Source: Comamonadaceae bacterium (GTDB lineage Bacteria; Pseudomonadota; Gammaproteobacteria; Burkholderiales; Burkholderiaceae_C). From it: a stretch of 64,000 nucleotides of DNA. This document shows positions 27,186 through 44,718 of this stretch, piece after piece. The notes below the pieces were generated by a model. It was given only the letters and a program-made list of their open reading frames with translations. It did no database searches and had not been told where the DNA came from. Within the stretch, counting starts at the first letter, position 1. Every line of letters starts with the position of its first letter. The stretch is taken from the NCBI GenBank assembly GCA_027491035.1, contig JAIXWZ010000061.1, forward strand, positions 1 through 64,000. Direction: 5' to 3'. Made by a program: the position numbers and the translations under genes.

Positions 27186-28559
27186 CTAGCCGGCCTTCGC
27201 GGCAGGCGCGCGGGAGAACAGGCCGCCAATCAGGTCGCGCGCCAGCCGTTCCGTCAGGGCCAGCGAGAGCATCAGACCCGTCGTGACCGCCGTGGCAATG
27301 CCGATCCAGATACCAAAGTAGCCCAGATCGAAGACATGGACGTAGATCCACGAGAAAAGCGCAACGCCGATCCCCTGTCGGTAGATCCCGATCCACAGCG
27401 TATAGATCGGTTTTTTGAAGGCCTGCAACAAGGAAGTGATCGCAAACAAGGTGACGTAGATCGGCAAGATGAATCCATCGACGTGCAGATAGCTTTTGCC
27501 GATCTCAATCACCCGCGCATCGTTGGTGAAGAGCGCCATCGCCGGGCCTGCTGCGAACCAGAGGATGCAAGAGCCCGCCAGCATCAGTGCCACGCCCGCC
27601 TTGAAGCAAAACATCGTCGCCTCTCGCACACGGTCAAAATGTCCCGCCCCATAGTTTTGCGCCGCGATCGGCAAGAGCGCTCCGGTCAGGCCAAAGGCGG
27701 GCAACAGGATCAATTGCTCGATCCGCAGGGCGATGCCGTAGGCGGCCACCGCCTCGCCCCCAAACCCCTTGAGAAAGAACTGGATCACGAACCCGGCCAC
27801 CATCATCACCACCATGGAAAAGCTAGCGGGCAGGGCCTGGCCGCCGATCTGACGCATCATCGCCGCCTCGGGCACGAAGCGGCGGTGGCCCGCCATCGCC
27901 TCGGACCGCAAGGCGCGCCACAGGACATAGGTCATCACCCCGGCCTGGGACACGACGGTCGACAGCGCGATGCCGTCAAAGCCGATCCCCTTGAGTGGGC
28001 CGATCCCGAAGATAAACAAGGGGTTCAGGGCCAGATTGGCAAAGAAGGCGGCCATGTTGGCGTATTGCATGGACTTGGTGTCGCCTTGCGCCGTCAGGAT
28101 GCCATTGGCGACATAGGCGATGACGAAGGCTGGCGCGCCGAGCATCAGGACGCGCAGATATTGGTTGGCCGCGTCCCGATAGGCGCCCGGCTCGGACACC
28201 AGTGCGATCAGCCAAGGCGCGGCAAACCAGCCGATCACCATCAAGCACACCGAGGCGCCTAGCCCGAAGGTGATCCCCTGCGCGGCGATCAGGCTTTCCT
28301 GCCCTGAACGCTTGCCCAAGGCATGGCCCACCAAGGCGCCCATCGCACTGGACAGGCCGACGCCGATCGCCACGAACAGGACAAAAAAGACGGTAAACGA
28401 AATGGCCAGACCCGCTTGTGCCTCGGTGCCCAGCATCCCCGCGTAGTAGACATCGACCACGTTATACAGGGTGGTGAACATCATCCCAATGGCCGTGGGC
28501 AGGGCCAGGGCTCGAAAGTGGTCTGGGATGGAGCCGGTGGTGAGGTCGCGCCGTGCCAT
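27186..28559 (-). CDS. MATE-family efflux transporter
   Basis: LPTAIGMMFTTLYNVVDVYYAGMLGTEAQAGLAISF; 12-TM MATE pattern, duplicated halves. Confidence 0.92.
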   Translation of the reverse strand: MARRDLTTGSIPDHFRALALPTAIGMMFTTLYNVVDVYYAGMLGTEAQAGLAISFTVFFVLFVAIGVGLSSAMGALVGHALGKRSGQESLIAAQGITFGLGASVCLMVIGWFAAPWLIALVSEPGAYRDAANQYLRVLMLGAPAFVIAYVANGILTAQGDTKSMQYANMAAFFANLALNPLFIFGIGPLKGIGFDGIALSTVVSQAGVMTYVLWRALRSEAMAGHRRFVPEAAMMRQIGGQALPASFSMVVMMVAGFVIQFFLKGFGGEAVAAYGIALRIEQLILLPAFGLTGALLPIAAQNYGAGHFDRVREATMFCFKAGVALMLAGSCILWFAAGPAMALFTNDARVIEIGKSYLHVDGFILPIYVTLFAITSLLQAFKKPIYTLWIGIYRQGIGVALFSWIYVHVFDLGYFGIWIGIATAVTTGLMLSLALTERLARDLIGGLFSRAPAAKAG

Positions 28560-28726
28560 GGTCAGGTGCGGTCCGCCGCCGTTTGATCTGCAATGAGAGG
28601 GCTCGGTCGGGTCAACAAAGCCTCAATGCATTGTGACACGCTCCTGTTTGGGCAGTAGGCCAGTGCGCCGGCATGATGCGCCACATCGCCGGGCGCCAGC
28701 AGACGGCCCGCCCCGGGATTGAAGCC

Positions 28727-30970
<2,244 letters not shown>

Positions 30971-31040
30971 GACCCCGACTTTAGCGCGAGCCGGCCGCAG
31001 CCGGCGCCAAGCGGCCCGATTGGGTTCAGATGGGATGAAA

Positions 31041-31066
31041 AAAAGCACCGCCGCAGCGGTGCTTTT
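31041..31066 (-). terminator. Intrinsic terminator between rpoZ and spoT
   Basis: AAAAGCACCGC-TGCG-GCGGTGCTTTTTTT on the minus strand. Confidence 0.78.
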
Positions 31067-31093
31067 CGGTCTCTTGAAGCGGAAAAAACCGAC

Positions 31094-31297
31094 TCAGCCG
31101 GGCACCTTCTTGAGCATTTCCAGGCCCACCTGACCGGCCGCAATTTCGCGCAAGGCGGTCACGCCCGGCTTGTTCTTGCTCTCGATGCGTGGGGTGTGTC
31201 CCTGGCTGAGCATGCGCGCCCTGTAGGTTGCGGCAAGCACCAGCTGAAAGCGGTTGGGGATCTTTTCCAGGCAGTCTTCAACGGTGATGCGGGCCAT
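31094..31297 (-). CDS. rpoZ: DNA-directed RNA polymerase omega subunit
   Basis: [30 protein letters not shown]. Confidence 0.95.
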   Translation of the reverse strand: MARITVEDCLEKIPNRFQLVLAATYRARMLSQGHTPRIESKNKPGVTALREIAAGQVGLEMLKKVPG

Positions 31298-31323
31298 GGC
31301 ACAAACTCCAGTCGGTGATCAAT

Positions 31324-31944
31324 TCAGGGCAGATTGAGGGCGTCAAAGGTGGCAGCGCGGCTGCGCCGCTGGGCTGCGTACTTGAGCCGCTGAGCGTGCA
31401 CGATGCTCTTGAGATCAAAGAGCGCCCGCTCGAAAAGCTCGTTGATTATAACGAAGTCGAAATGCTGGACCTGGGCCATCTCCTGCGCGGCATTGCGCAG
31501 TCTCAGCTCGATCACCTCGGCGCTGTCCTCGCCCCGTCTTTGCAGGCGGGCGCGCAACTCGTCCCAACTCGGCGGCAGGATGAAGACCAGCACCGCATTG
31601 GTGAAGATCTTCTTGATGTTGATGGCGCCTTGGTAATCGATCTCGAGCATGACATCGGCGCCGGCCTTGATGCGCTCTTCGATCGCCTGGCGCGAGGTGC
31701 CATAGCGGTGGCCGTGCACATGGGCCCACTCCAGGAAGGACTGGCGCTCGGTCATCCGGTCAAACTCCTCGTTTGACAGAAAAAAGTACTCACGCCCATG
31801 CTTTTCCTGGCCGCGCGGCGGGCGCGTGGTGTGCGAGACCGAAGGCGCCACGCCCGCGTCGATTTCCATCAGCGCCTTGACCAGACTGGACTTGCCGGCG
31901 CCACTGGGGGCGGCCACAACGAAGAGGTTTCCTGGATAGTCCAT
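31324..31944 (-). CDS. gmk: Guanylate kinase
   Basis: [23 protein letters not shown]...[22 protein letters not shown]. Confidence 0.96.
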   Translation of the reverse strand: MDYPGNLFVVAAPSGAGKSSLVKALMEIDAGVAPSVSHTTRPPRGQEKHGREYFFLSNEEFDRMTERQSFLEWAHVHGHRYGTSRQAIEERIKAGADVMLEIDYQGAINIKKIFTNAVLVFILPPSWDELRARLQRRGEDSAEVIELRLRNAAQEMAQVQHFDFVIINELFERALFDLKSIVHAQRLKYAAQRRSRAATFDALNLP

Positions 31945-31956
31945 GGGATCTGGGGT

Positions 31957-32856
31957 TTATTCGATATTTTGGACCTGCTCGCGCATTTGCTCGATCAGCA
32001 CCTTCATGTCCACCGAGATGCGGGTGAGCTCCAGCGTCGCCGATTTGGAGCCCAGGGTATTGGCTTCGCGGTGCAATTCCTGGATCAGAAAGTCCAGCCG
32101 TTTGCCCAACTCGCCGCCGCCGCTGAGCAAGGCGTCGACCTCCTCGAGGTGCGAGCCCAGCCGGCCGAGCTCTTCGGCCACGTCGATGCGAATCGCAAAG
32201 GCGGTGGCCTCGGTCAGAGCCCTCTCCTGGGCAGCTTGCGTGCTGGCGCCAGAGTCGGTGAGGGCCATGGCGTCTGCCCAGCGCTCGAGAAAGCGTTTTT
32301 TCTGCTGCTCCACCAGCATGGGTATCAGGGGGGCCGCCTGCTGTGCCAGCGCGCGCAGCTGGCCGGTTCGCTCGCGCAGCAGGTCTGCGAGTCGGGCGCC
32401 CTCGCGCTGGCGCGCATCGGCCAGCTGCTGCAGCGCCTGCCGGGCCAGCTCCAAAGTCTGAGCCTGCAGCTGCGGGGCCGGCTGCGTTGCCGGCTCGCTC
32501 AGCCGCAGCACCTCTGCGACCGTCAGCGGCGCGGCCGTGGGCAGCTGCGCCTGCACCGCCTCTTGCAGCTGGCGCAGCTGCTCCAGGGTGCGCGCTGACG
32601 GCGCAGCCGGAGTCTGGCTGCCCGCGCTTTCGAGGCTGGCGCGCAACTCCACCTTGCCGCGCTTGAGCTGGCGGCCGATGAGCTCGCGCAAGGCCGGCTC
32701 GGCTTGCCTGAGCTCGTCGGGCAGGCGCAGGCTCAGGTCCAGGAAGCGGCTGTTGACCGATCGCAGCTCCAGGCCCAGCATGCCCCCGCCGTGGGCCTGG
32801 GCACCCTGCAGCGGCCCCTGCACGGCCGCGTAGCCTGTCATGCTGAAGACGGCCAC
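31957..32856 (-). CDS. yicC: YicC family protein
   Basis: MAVFSMTGYAAVQG...ELRSVNSRFLDLSLRLPDEL...HREANTLGSKSATLELTRISVDMKVLIEQMREQVQNIE. Confidence 0.95.
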   Translation of the reverse strand: MAVFSMTGYAAVQGPLQGAQAHGGGMLGLELRSVNSRFLDLSLRLPDELRQAEPALRELIGRQLKRGKVELRASLESAGSQTPAAPSARTLEQLRQLQEAVQAQLPTAAPLTVAEVLRLSEPATQPAPQLQAQTLELARQALQQLADARQREGARLADLLRERTGQLRALAQQAAPLIPMLVEQQKKRFLERWADAMALTDSGASTQAAQERALTEATAFAIRIDVAEELGRLGSHLEEVDALLSGGGELGKRLDFLIQELHREANTLGSKSATLELTRISVDMKVLIEQMREQVQNIE

Positions 32857-32858
32857 GG

Positions 32859-36351
<3,493 letters not shown>

Positions 36352-36365
36352 ACCCACCGCCAACC

Positions 36366-37025
36366 ATGCACCGTCGCCACAGCCTAGTCGTTCTCGCCAG
36401 CCTGGCCGTGGGGCCTGTGCAGGCCCAAAGCCCGGTCGACGGCTTGCAACTGCTCGGCCAATTCATTCGTTCGGTGCAATCGGGGCGCGCACAGTTCACG
36501 CAGACTGTCAGCTCGCCGCCGCGTGAAGGCCAGGCCGGCCGCACGCGCACCTCAAGCGGCGTGTTCGAATTTATCCGTCCCAACCGCTTTCGTTTCAGCT
36601 ACACCAAGCCCTATCCGCAGACCTTGGTGGCCGATGGGCAGACGCTGTGGCTGCACGACCCCGAGCTCAATCAGGTCACGGCCCGCAAGCTCAGTCAGGT
36701 GCTGCAGGGCACGCCCGCTGCAGTGATTGCGTCGGCCACCGATCTGCGCGGCCTGCAAGCCGACTTCGATTTGCGTGCGCAGGCGCCCGCTGACGGCTTG
36801 CAGTGGGTGCTGGCCATCCCGCGCAGCCGCGACGGCCAGCTGCAGAGCATCCGAGTGGGCTTGCGCGCCGCGCCGCAAGGCGTTGAGCTGGTGACGCTGG
36901 ACATCCTTGACGCCCTGGGCCAGCGCTCGCTGATGCAGTTCAGCCGCTTTGAGGCGCAGCCCGACTTGGCGCCAAGTCAGTTTCAATTCACGCCGCCTGC
37001 GGGCGCCGACGTCCTGCGGCCTTAA
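36366..37025 (+). CDS. lolA: Outer-membrane lipoprotein carrier protein LolA
   Basis: Signal peptide, FIRSVQSGRAQFTQTV, SSGVFEFIRPNRFRFSYTKPYPQTLVADGQTLWLHDPELNQV. Confidence 0.92.
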   Translation: MHRRHSLVVLASLAVGPVQAQSPVDGLQLLGQFIRSVQSGRAQFTQTVSSPPREGQAGRTRTSSGVFEFIRPNRFRFSYTKPYPQTLVADGQTLWLHDPELNQVTARKLSQVLQGTPAAVIASATDLRGLQADFDLRAQAPADGLQWVLAIPRSRDGQLQSIRVGLRAAPQGVELVTLDILDALGQRSLMQFSRFEAQPDLAPSQFQFTPPAGADVLRP

Positions 37026-37028
37026 ACA

Positions 37029-38342
37029 ATGGACGCCATGGGCGATTTGCTCCAGGCCAAGCCGCAAGCGCCCCTGCCCGAATTGCTGCGCCCCGCCAGC
37101 TTGCAGGAGGTCATTGGCCAGTCCCACCTGCTCGGGCCCGGCAAGCCGCTGCGGCTGGCCTTTGAGTCGGGGCAGCCCCACTCGATGATCCTGTGGGGGC
37201 CACCCGGCGTGGGCAAGACCACTTTGGCACGCCTGATGGCCGGCGCCTTTGGCCACGAGTTCATTGCCCTGTCGGCGGTGTTTTCCGGCGTGAAGGAAAT
37301 CCGCGCCGCCATGGAGCAGGCCCAGCAGCATCTGGCGAGGGGCGTGCGCACCTTGCTCTTTGTCGACGAGATCCATCGCTTCAACAAAAGCCAGCAGGAC
37401 GGCCTGCTGCCCTTCGTTGAGTCAGGCCTGGTGGTGCTGATCGGCGCGACCACGGAAAACCCGTCTTTCGAGGTCAACTCGGCCCTGCTGTCGCGGGCGC
37501 AGGTTTATCTGCTCAAGTCGCTCGAACCGGCCGAGCTCAAGGCCTTGTTGCAGCGCGCCCGTGAGCTGGCGCTGGCCGATCTGGACATAGACCCAGCGGC
37601 TGTTGACGCCCTGGTCGAGCTGGCCGATGGCGACGCCCGGCGCCTGCTCAATTTGCTCGAGCAGGTGGCCACTGCGGCGCGGCAGGCCCGCAGCGCACGG
37701 ATCGATGCCGACTTCGTGCAGCACAGCCTGAGCCCCTCGCTGCGTCGCTTTGACAAGGGCGGCGACCATTTTTACGACCAGATCTCGGCCTTGCACAAAT
37801 CGGTGCGCGGCTCCGATCCCGATGCGGCGCTGTACTGGTTGTGCCGCATGCTCGATGGCGGCGCCGATCCGCGCTATCTGATGCGCCGCGTGGTGCGCAT
37901 GGCTTGGGAAGACATCGGACTGGCCGACCCGCGCGCGCTGCAGATCGTCAGCGAAGCGGCCAGCACCTATGAGCGACTGGGCTCTCCCGAGGGCGAGCTG
38001 GCCATCGCGCAGGCGGTGATCTATTTGTCGCTGGCGCCCAAAAGCAATGCCGGCTACCAGGCCTACAACGCGGCGCGCGCCTTCGTCAAAAGCGACCGCT
38101 CGCGCGAGGTGCCAGCGCATCTGCGCAACGCCCCGACGCGCCTGATGAAAGACCTCGGTCATGGTCAGGCCTACCGCTACGCCCACGACGAGCCGCACGG
38201 CTATGCCGCAGGCCAGTCTTATCTTCCCGAGGGCATGGCCGAGCCCAACTGGTACCGCCCTACGGATCGCGGCCTGGAGGCCAAGATCGCCGAGAAGATG
38301 GCTTTTTTGCGCCGGCTCGATCAGGGCTCTGCCCCCGGCTGA
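37029..38342 (+). CDS. rarA: Replication-associated recombination protein A (RarA/MgsA)
   Basis: LRPASLQEVIGQSHLLGPGKPLR, GPPGVGKTTLARLMA, FVDEIHRFNKSQQDGLLPFVE. Confidence 0.95.
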   Translation: MDAMGDLLQAKPQAPLPELLRPASLQEVIGQSHLLGPGKPLRLAFESGQPHSMILWGPPGVGKTTLARLMAGAFGHEFIALSAVFSGVKEIRAAMEQAQQHLARGVRTLLFVDEIHRFNKSQQDGLLPFVESGLVVLIGATTENPSFEVNSALLSRAQVYLLKSLEPAELKALLQRARELALADLDIDPAAVDALVELADGDARRLLNLLEQVATAARQARSARIDADFVQHSLSPSLRRFDKGGDHFYDQISALHKSVRGSDPDAALYWLCRMLDGGADPRYLMRRVVRMAWEDIGLADPRALQIVSEAASTYERLGSPEGELAIAQAVIYLSLAPKSNAGYQAYNAARAFVKSDRSREVPAHLRNAPTRLMKDLGHGQAYRYAHDEPHGYAAGQSYLPEGMAEPNWYRPTDRGLEAKIAEKMAFLRRLDQGSAPG

Positions 38343-38630
38343 GGCCCACCCCAGCTTGCGCCAATCGCAAAAGAGCGTGTCATTCGCCGCTTTGATGAGG
38401 CCGTTGAATCGTTCATAGAACCACCCTGGCGCCACGGCGTTGCGGGTAAACCCCGGCCTGCTGCGCGGTTCGCATCATCCTCAGTTCATACAATCTGCCG
38501 CGAAAGCTCGCCAGGAGCGTCGGCCCATGCAGGCGCTGTGTTGGCGGGCTTTTTTGTCAGATCGGGACCGGCGCTCACAAGGCGCCGGCACCGGGGCAGA
38601 CACCGCTCACACCCCTCGGAGAAGATTTCT

Positions 38631-39560
38631 ATGGAAGTATTGCTACAGCAGATCATCAACGGTCTGGTTCTGGGCAGCATGTACGCCCTCATTGCGCTGG
38701 GCTACACCATGGTCTACGGCATCATCAACCTGATCAACTTCGCCCATGGCGAGGTGCTCATGGTTGGCGCCTTGACCAGCTGGACCATCATTGTCTGGAT
38801 GCAGGAGTCGATGACCGGCACGCCGGGCTGGATCATCCTGCTCATTGCCTTGTTGATTGCCTGCGTGGTCTGCGCCGCGCTCAATTTCGCGATCGAGAAG
38901 GTCGCCTACCGGCCGCTGCGCAATTCGCCCAAGCTCGCGCCCTTGATCACCGCCATCGGCATGTCGATCTTGCTGCAAACGCTGGCCATGATGATCTGGA
39001 AGCCCAATTACAAGTCTTATCCGACGCTGCTGCCCAGCGCGCCGATCGAGCTGGGCGGTGCGGTCATCACCGTCACCCAGATCTGCATCCTGGCGGTGAC
39101 CGCGATCTCGCTGGCGGTGCTGATGTACATCGTCAACCACACGCGCCTGGGCCGTGCGATGCGTGCCACCGCTGAGAACCCGCGCGTGGCCGCGCTCATG
39201 GGCGTGCGTCCAGACACCGTGATCTCGGCCACCTTCATCATCGGTGCGGTGCTGGCCGCCATTGCCGGCGTGATGTACGCATCGAACTACGGCACGGCCC
39301 AGCACACCATGGGCTTTTTGCCGGGCCTCAAGGCCTTCACCGCCGCGGTGTTTGGCGGTATCGGCAATTTGCAGGGGGCGGTGATCGGCGGCGTGCTGCT
39401 TGGCCTGATCGAGTCGATCGGCGCGGGCTATATCGGCCCTCTGACGGGCGGCTTTTTGGGCAGCCAGTACGTCGACATCTTTGCCTTCATGGTCCTGATT
39501 TTGGTGCTCACGCTCAGGCCGTCGGGGCTGATGGGCGAGCGTGTGGCCGATCGGGCGTAA
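38631..39560 (+). CDS. livH: Branched-chain amino acid ABC transporter permease LivH
   Basis: LQQIINGLVLGSMYALIALGYTMVYGIINLINFAHGEVLMVGA. Confidence 0.93.
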   Translation: MEVLLQQIINGLVLGSMYALIALGYTMVYGIINLINFAHGEVLMVGALTSWTIIVWMQESMTGTPGWIILLIALLIACVVCAALNFAIEKVAYRPLRNSPKLAPLITAIGMSILLQTLAMMIWKPNYKSYPTLLPSAPIELGGAVITVTQICILAVTAISLAVLMYIVNHTRLGRAMRATAENPRVAALMGVRPDTVISATFIIGAVLAAIAGVMYASNYGTAQHTMGFLPGLKAFTAAVFGGIGNLQGAVIGGVLLGLIESIGAGYIGPLTGGFLGSQYVDIFAFMVLILVLTLRPSGLMGERVADRA

Positions 39561-39572
39561 GGAGAGCAGACC

Positions 39573-40670
39573 ATGATGAACCAACATCGCCTGCTGACCT
39601 TTCTGATTGCCGCGATCGCGCTGATGGTGCTGCCGCTGGCCTTGCAGCCCTTTGGCAACGCCTGGGTGCGCATTGTCGACATGGCCCTGCTCTACGTGCT
39701 GCTGGCTCTGGGCCTGAACATCGTGGTGGGCTATGCCGGCCTGCTCGATCTGGGCTACGTGGCCTTCTTTGCGGTGGGCGGCTACCTGTTTGCCTTGTTG
39801 GCCTCGCCCCACCTGGCCGACGCCTTTCCCCTCATTGCCGCGACCTTTCCCAATGGCCTGCACCTGCCGATTTGGGCCGTCATTCCGCTGGCCGCGCTGC
39901 TGGCGGCGGTGTTCGGCGTGTTGCTGGGCGCGCCCACCTTGAAGCTGCGGGGCGACTATCTGGCCATCGTGACGTTGGGCTTTGGCGAAATCATCCGGGT
40001 GTTTCTCAACAACCTTGATCGCCCGATCAACCTGACCAACGGGCCCAAGGGCATCAGCCAGATCGACGGCATCACTTTTTTCGGCATCAACATGAACCGC
40101 CCGCTGGAGATCGGGCCCATCACGCTCAACTCGGTCAGCCTCTACTACTACCTGTTCTTGGCGTTGGTGGTGGTGTCGGTCATCATCTGCCACCGGCTCG
40201 AGCGCTCGCGCATCGGCCGGGCCTGGATGGCCATCCGTGAAGACGAAGTGGCCGCCAAGGCCATGGGCATCAACACCCGCAACCTCAAGCTGCTGGCCTT
40301 TGGCATGGGCGCCACCTTTGGCGGCGTCTCTGGCGCAATGTTCGCGGCCTTTCAGGGCTTTGTCTCGCCCGAGTCCTTCAGTCTGATGGAGTCGGTGATG
40401 ATCGTGGCCATGGTGGTGCTCGGCGGCATCGGCCATTTGCCAGGCGTGATCTTGGGCGCGCTCTTGCTGGCCGCCCTGCCCGAGGTGCTGCGCCATGTGG
40501 CCGGGCCGCTGCAGGCCATGACCGGCGGGCGGCTCGACTCGGCCATCTTGCGTCAGTTGCTCATCGCCCTGGCCATGATCGCCATCATGCTCATGCGCCC
40601 GCGTGGCCTGTGGCCGGCGCCCGAGCACGGGCGCTCGGACGCGGCCAAGCGGCCAGAAGGGGGGGCTTGA
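39573..40670 (+). CDS. livM: Branched-chain amino acid ABC transporter permease LivM
   Basis: GLNIVVGYAGLLDLGYVAFFAVGGYLFALL, LRGDYLAIVTLGFGEIIRVFLNN. Confidence 0.93.
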   Translation: MMNQHRLLTFLIAAIALMVLPLALQPFGNAWVRIVDMALLYVLLALGLNIVVGYAGLLDLGYVAFFAVGGYLFALLASPHLADAFPLIAATFPNGLHLPIWAVIPLAALLAAVFGVLLGAPTLKLRGDYLAIVTLGFGEIIRVFLNNLDRPINLTNGPKGISQIDGITFFGINMNRPLEIGPITLNSVSLYYYLFLALVVVSVIICHRLERSRIGRAWMAIREDEVAAKAMGINTRNLKLLAFGMGATFGGVSGAMFAAFQGFVSPESFSLMESVMIVAMVVLGGIGHLPGVILGALLLAALPEVLRHVAGPLQAMTGGRLDSAILRQLLIALAMIAIMLMRPRGLWPAPEHGRSDAAKRPEGGA

Positions 40671-40672
40671 AC

Positions 40673-41443
40673 ATGGTTCATCCTGTCCTCGAAGTCAAAG
40701 GCGCCTCCAAGCGCTTTGGCGGCCTGCAAGCCCTGTCGGAAGTGGGCATCCGCATTGAGCGCGGCCAGGTCTACGGACTGATCGGCCCCAACGGTGCGGG
40801 CAAGACCACGTTCTTTAATGTGCTCACGGGTCTGTACACGCCCGACGCGGGCAGCTTCATGCTCTCGGGCAAGCCCTACACACCCACAGCGGTTCATGAG
40901 GTGGCCAAGGCTGGCATTGCGCGCACCTTTCAGAACATCCGCCTGTTTGCCGAAATGACCGCCCTCGAAAACGTGATGGTGGGTCGCCACGTGCGCACGC
41001 ATTCGGGCCTGGTCGGTGCCATCTTGCGCACGCCGGGCTTTCGGGCCGAGGAGCAGGCCATTGCCGAGCGCGCGCGTGAGCTGCTCGACTATGTGGGCAT
41101 CGGCCGCTACGCCGACTACCGCGCCCGCACGCTCAGCTATGGCGACCAGCGCCGCCTGGAAATCGCGCGTGCCCTGGCCAGCGACCCTGAGCTGGTCGCG
41201 CTCGACGAGCCCGCAGCGGGCATGAATGCCACCGAGAAGGTGCAACTGCGCGAGCTGATCGACCGCATCCGCAACGACCAGCGCACGGTGCTCATCATTG
41301 AGCACGACGTCAAGCTCGTCATGGGCTTGTGCGACCGCGTCACGGTGCTCGACTACGGCAAGCAAATTGCCGAGGGGGTGCCCGCCGAAGTACAAAAAGA
41401 CGCCAAGGTCATCGAGGCCTATCTGGGCACGGGAGGTCACTGA
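40673..41443 (+). CDS. livG: Branched-chain amino acid ABC transporter ATP-binding protein LivG
   Basis: GPNGAGKTTFFNVLTGLY, LSYGDQRRLEIARALASDPELVALDEPAAGMN. Confidence 0.94.
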   Translation: MVHPVLEVKGASKRFGGLQALSEVGIRIERGQVYGLIGPNGAGKTTFFNVLTGLYTPDAGSFMLSGKPYTPTAVHEVAKAGIARTFQNIRLFAEMTALENVMVGRHVRTHSGLVGAILRTPGFRAEEQAIAERARELLDYVGIGRYADYRARTLSYGDQRRLEIARALASDPELVALDEPAAGMNATEKVQLRELIDRIRNDQRTVLIIEHDVKLVMGLCDRVTVLDYGKQIAEGVPAEVQKDAKVIEAYLGTGGH

Positions 41444-41444
41444 G

Positions 41445-42161
41445 ATGGCGCAGACACTGCTTAAAGTTCAAGGCCTCAAGGTGGCCTACGGTGGCATTCA
41501 GGCCGTCAAGGGCATCGATCTCGAAGTGCGTGAGGGCGAGCTCATCACCCTGATTGGCTCCAATGGGGCCGGCAAGACCTCGACCATGAAGGCCATCACC
41601 GGCTCGATCGACTTGCTCGAGGGCCAGATCGAGTACCTGGGCCAAACCATCCGCGGTCAGGGCGCCTGGGATCTGGTCAAGGCCGGCCTGGCCATGGTGC
41701 CCGAAGGCCGCGGCGTGTTCACCCGCATGACCATCACCGAAAACCTGCAGATGGGCGCCTACATCCGCAGCGACCGGGCCGACATAGCCGCTGACATCGA
41801 CAAGGTGTTTGCACTGTTCCCGCGCCTCAAGGAGCGCCGCGACCAGCTCGCCGGCACCATGTCCGGGGGCGAGCAGCAGATGCTGGCCATGGGCCGGGCG
41901 CTGATGAGCCGGCCCAAGGTGCTGCTGCTCGACGAGCCCTCGATGGGCCTGTCGCCCATCATGGTCGACAAGATTTTTGAGGTCGTCAGGGATGTGCATG
42001 CGCAGGGTGTGACCGTCTTGCTCGTCGAGCAAAACGCCAGCCGGGCGCTCAAGATCGCCGACCGCGCCTACGTGATGGAATCGGGCTTGCTGACCATGCA
42101 GGGCGCGGCGCGCGACCTGCTGGTCGACCCGAGGGTGCGCGCCGCGTATTTGGGCGAATGA
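41445..42161 (+). CDS. livF: Branched-chain amino acid ABC transporter ATP-binding protein LivF
   Basis: GSNGAGKTSTMKAITG, MSGGEQQMLAMGRALMSRPKVLLLDEPSMGLSP. Confidence 0.94.
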   Translation: MAQTLLKVQGLKVAYGGIQAVKGIDLEVREGELITLIGSNGAGKTSTMKAITGSIDLLEGQIEYLGQTIRGQGAWDLVKAGLAMVPEGRGVFTRMTITENLQMGAYIRSDRADIAADIDKVFALFPRLKERRDQLAGTMSGGEQQMLAMGRALMSRPKVLLLDEPSMGLSPIMVDKIFEVVRDVHAQGVTVLLVEQNASRALKIADRAYVMESGLLTMQGAARDLLVDPRVRAAYLGE

Positions 42162-42180
42162 GCTGCGGGCGGGCAAGGAC

Positions 42181-42271
42181 TGTGGGAGCTGCGCCCTCGC
42201 AGCGATGCGGCCCTTGAACAGGCCGGCTGCACATCCAACGCTCAAATCGCGCCGAGGGCGGCGCTCCCACA
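42181..42271. repeat. REP-like inverted pair in the convergent livF/rhlE intergenic region
   Basis: TGTGGGAGCTGCGCCCTCGCAGCGAT ... ATCGCGCCGAGGGCGGCGCTCCCACA, arms complementary at about 22 of 27 positions. Confidence 0.75.
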
Positions 42272-42307
42272 AAGGTAGAGGGGCCGGTTCGTCAGGGCCG
42301 GTGACGC

Positions 42308-44023
<1,716 letters not shown>

Positions 44024-44288
44024 TGGATAAGAAAGCGCCCACCGGGCGCAGGGTTCGGCTCGTCAACCGCTTTGAAGCGATCGCCAGTCCAGGCCGAAGG
44101 GGTCAAGGGAGGGAGGGCTTGCGCAGACGTGGTCTGCATCTCCCAGCACAAGTGCTGATGCCGCGGCAACTGGAGGCCAACGGTGCGTCGATTGTGACAC
44201 GGATCACGTTTGCCTCTGGCGGCGCCGATTTGTCAATAAAAATAAGTCTTTTTAATTAATAAAATTGCTCTACCGTGAAAGCCCATCC

Positions 44289-44603
44289 ATGAAACCCGAA
44301 GAGCGCGCCCGCATCGAAATCGACGAATTGCTCGTTGCAGTGGGTTGGCAGGTGTGCGACCTCCATCAGGTCTATCTTTATGGCGCATTGGGCGTGGCTA
44401 TTCGCGAATCTCCCCTCAACCCCGAGCACGGCTTTGCCCACTACCCGCTGTATGTGAACGGCAAAGCCTGCGGCCCGATTGAGGCCAAGACAGATGGCGC
44501 GCCACTCAAAGGGGTGGAGCTGCAGTCAGAGCGCTATGCACAAGGCCTGCCCGCTGCCTCGCCCAACTGGGTGGCTGTGGGCGGTTGGGCAGGGATTGCT
44601 TGA
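44289..44603 (+). pseudogene. Truncated type I restriction enzyme R subunit (HsdR) N-terminal remnant
   Basis: MKPEERARIEIDELLVAVGWQVCDLHQVYLYGALGVAIRESPLNPEHGFAHYPLYVNGKACGPIEAKTDGAPLKGVELQSERYAQGLP, HsdR N-terminal signature; stops after ~105 aa. Confidence 0.75.
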
Positions 44604-44718
44604 GCTGCGCTACCCGGGTGTGCCCAATCGGCCAGGCCAGGCTTATCGCACGGTTGTTCCCGTTGCGCATCCTCTGGAAAATGGCTAAAGTAATGATTCC
44701 TTACTTTTAGGAAAAAGC

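Noticed and set aside
38643-40628. 661-aa minus-strand ORF
   Set aside because: Spans livH-livM antisense; His/Gln-rich mirror of membrane-protein codons.
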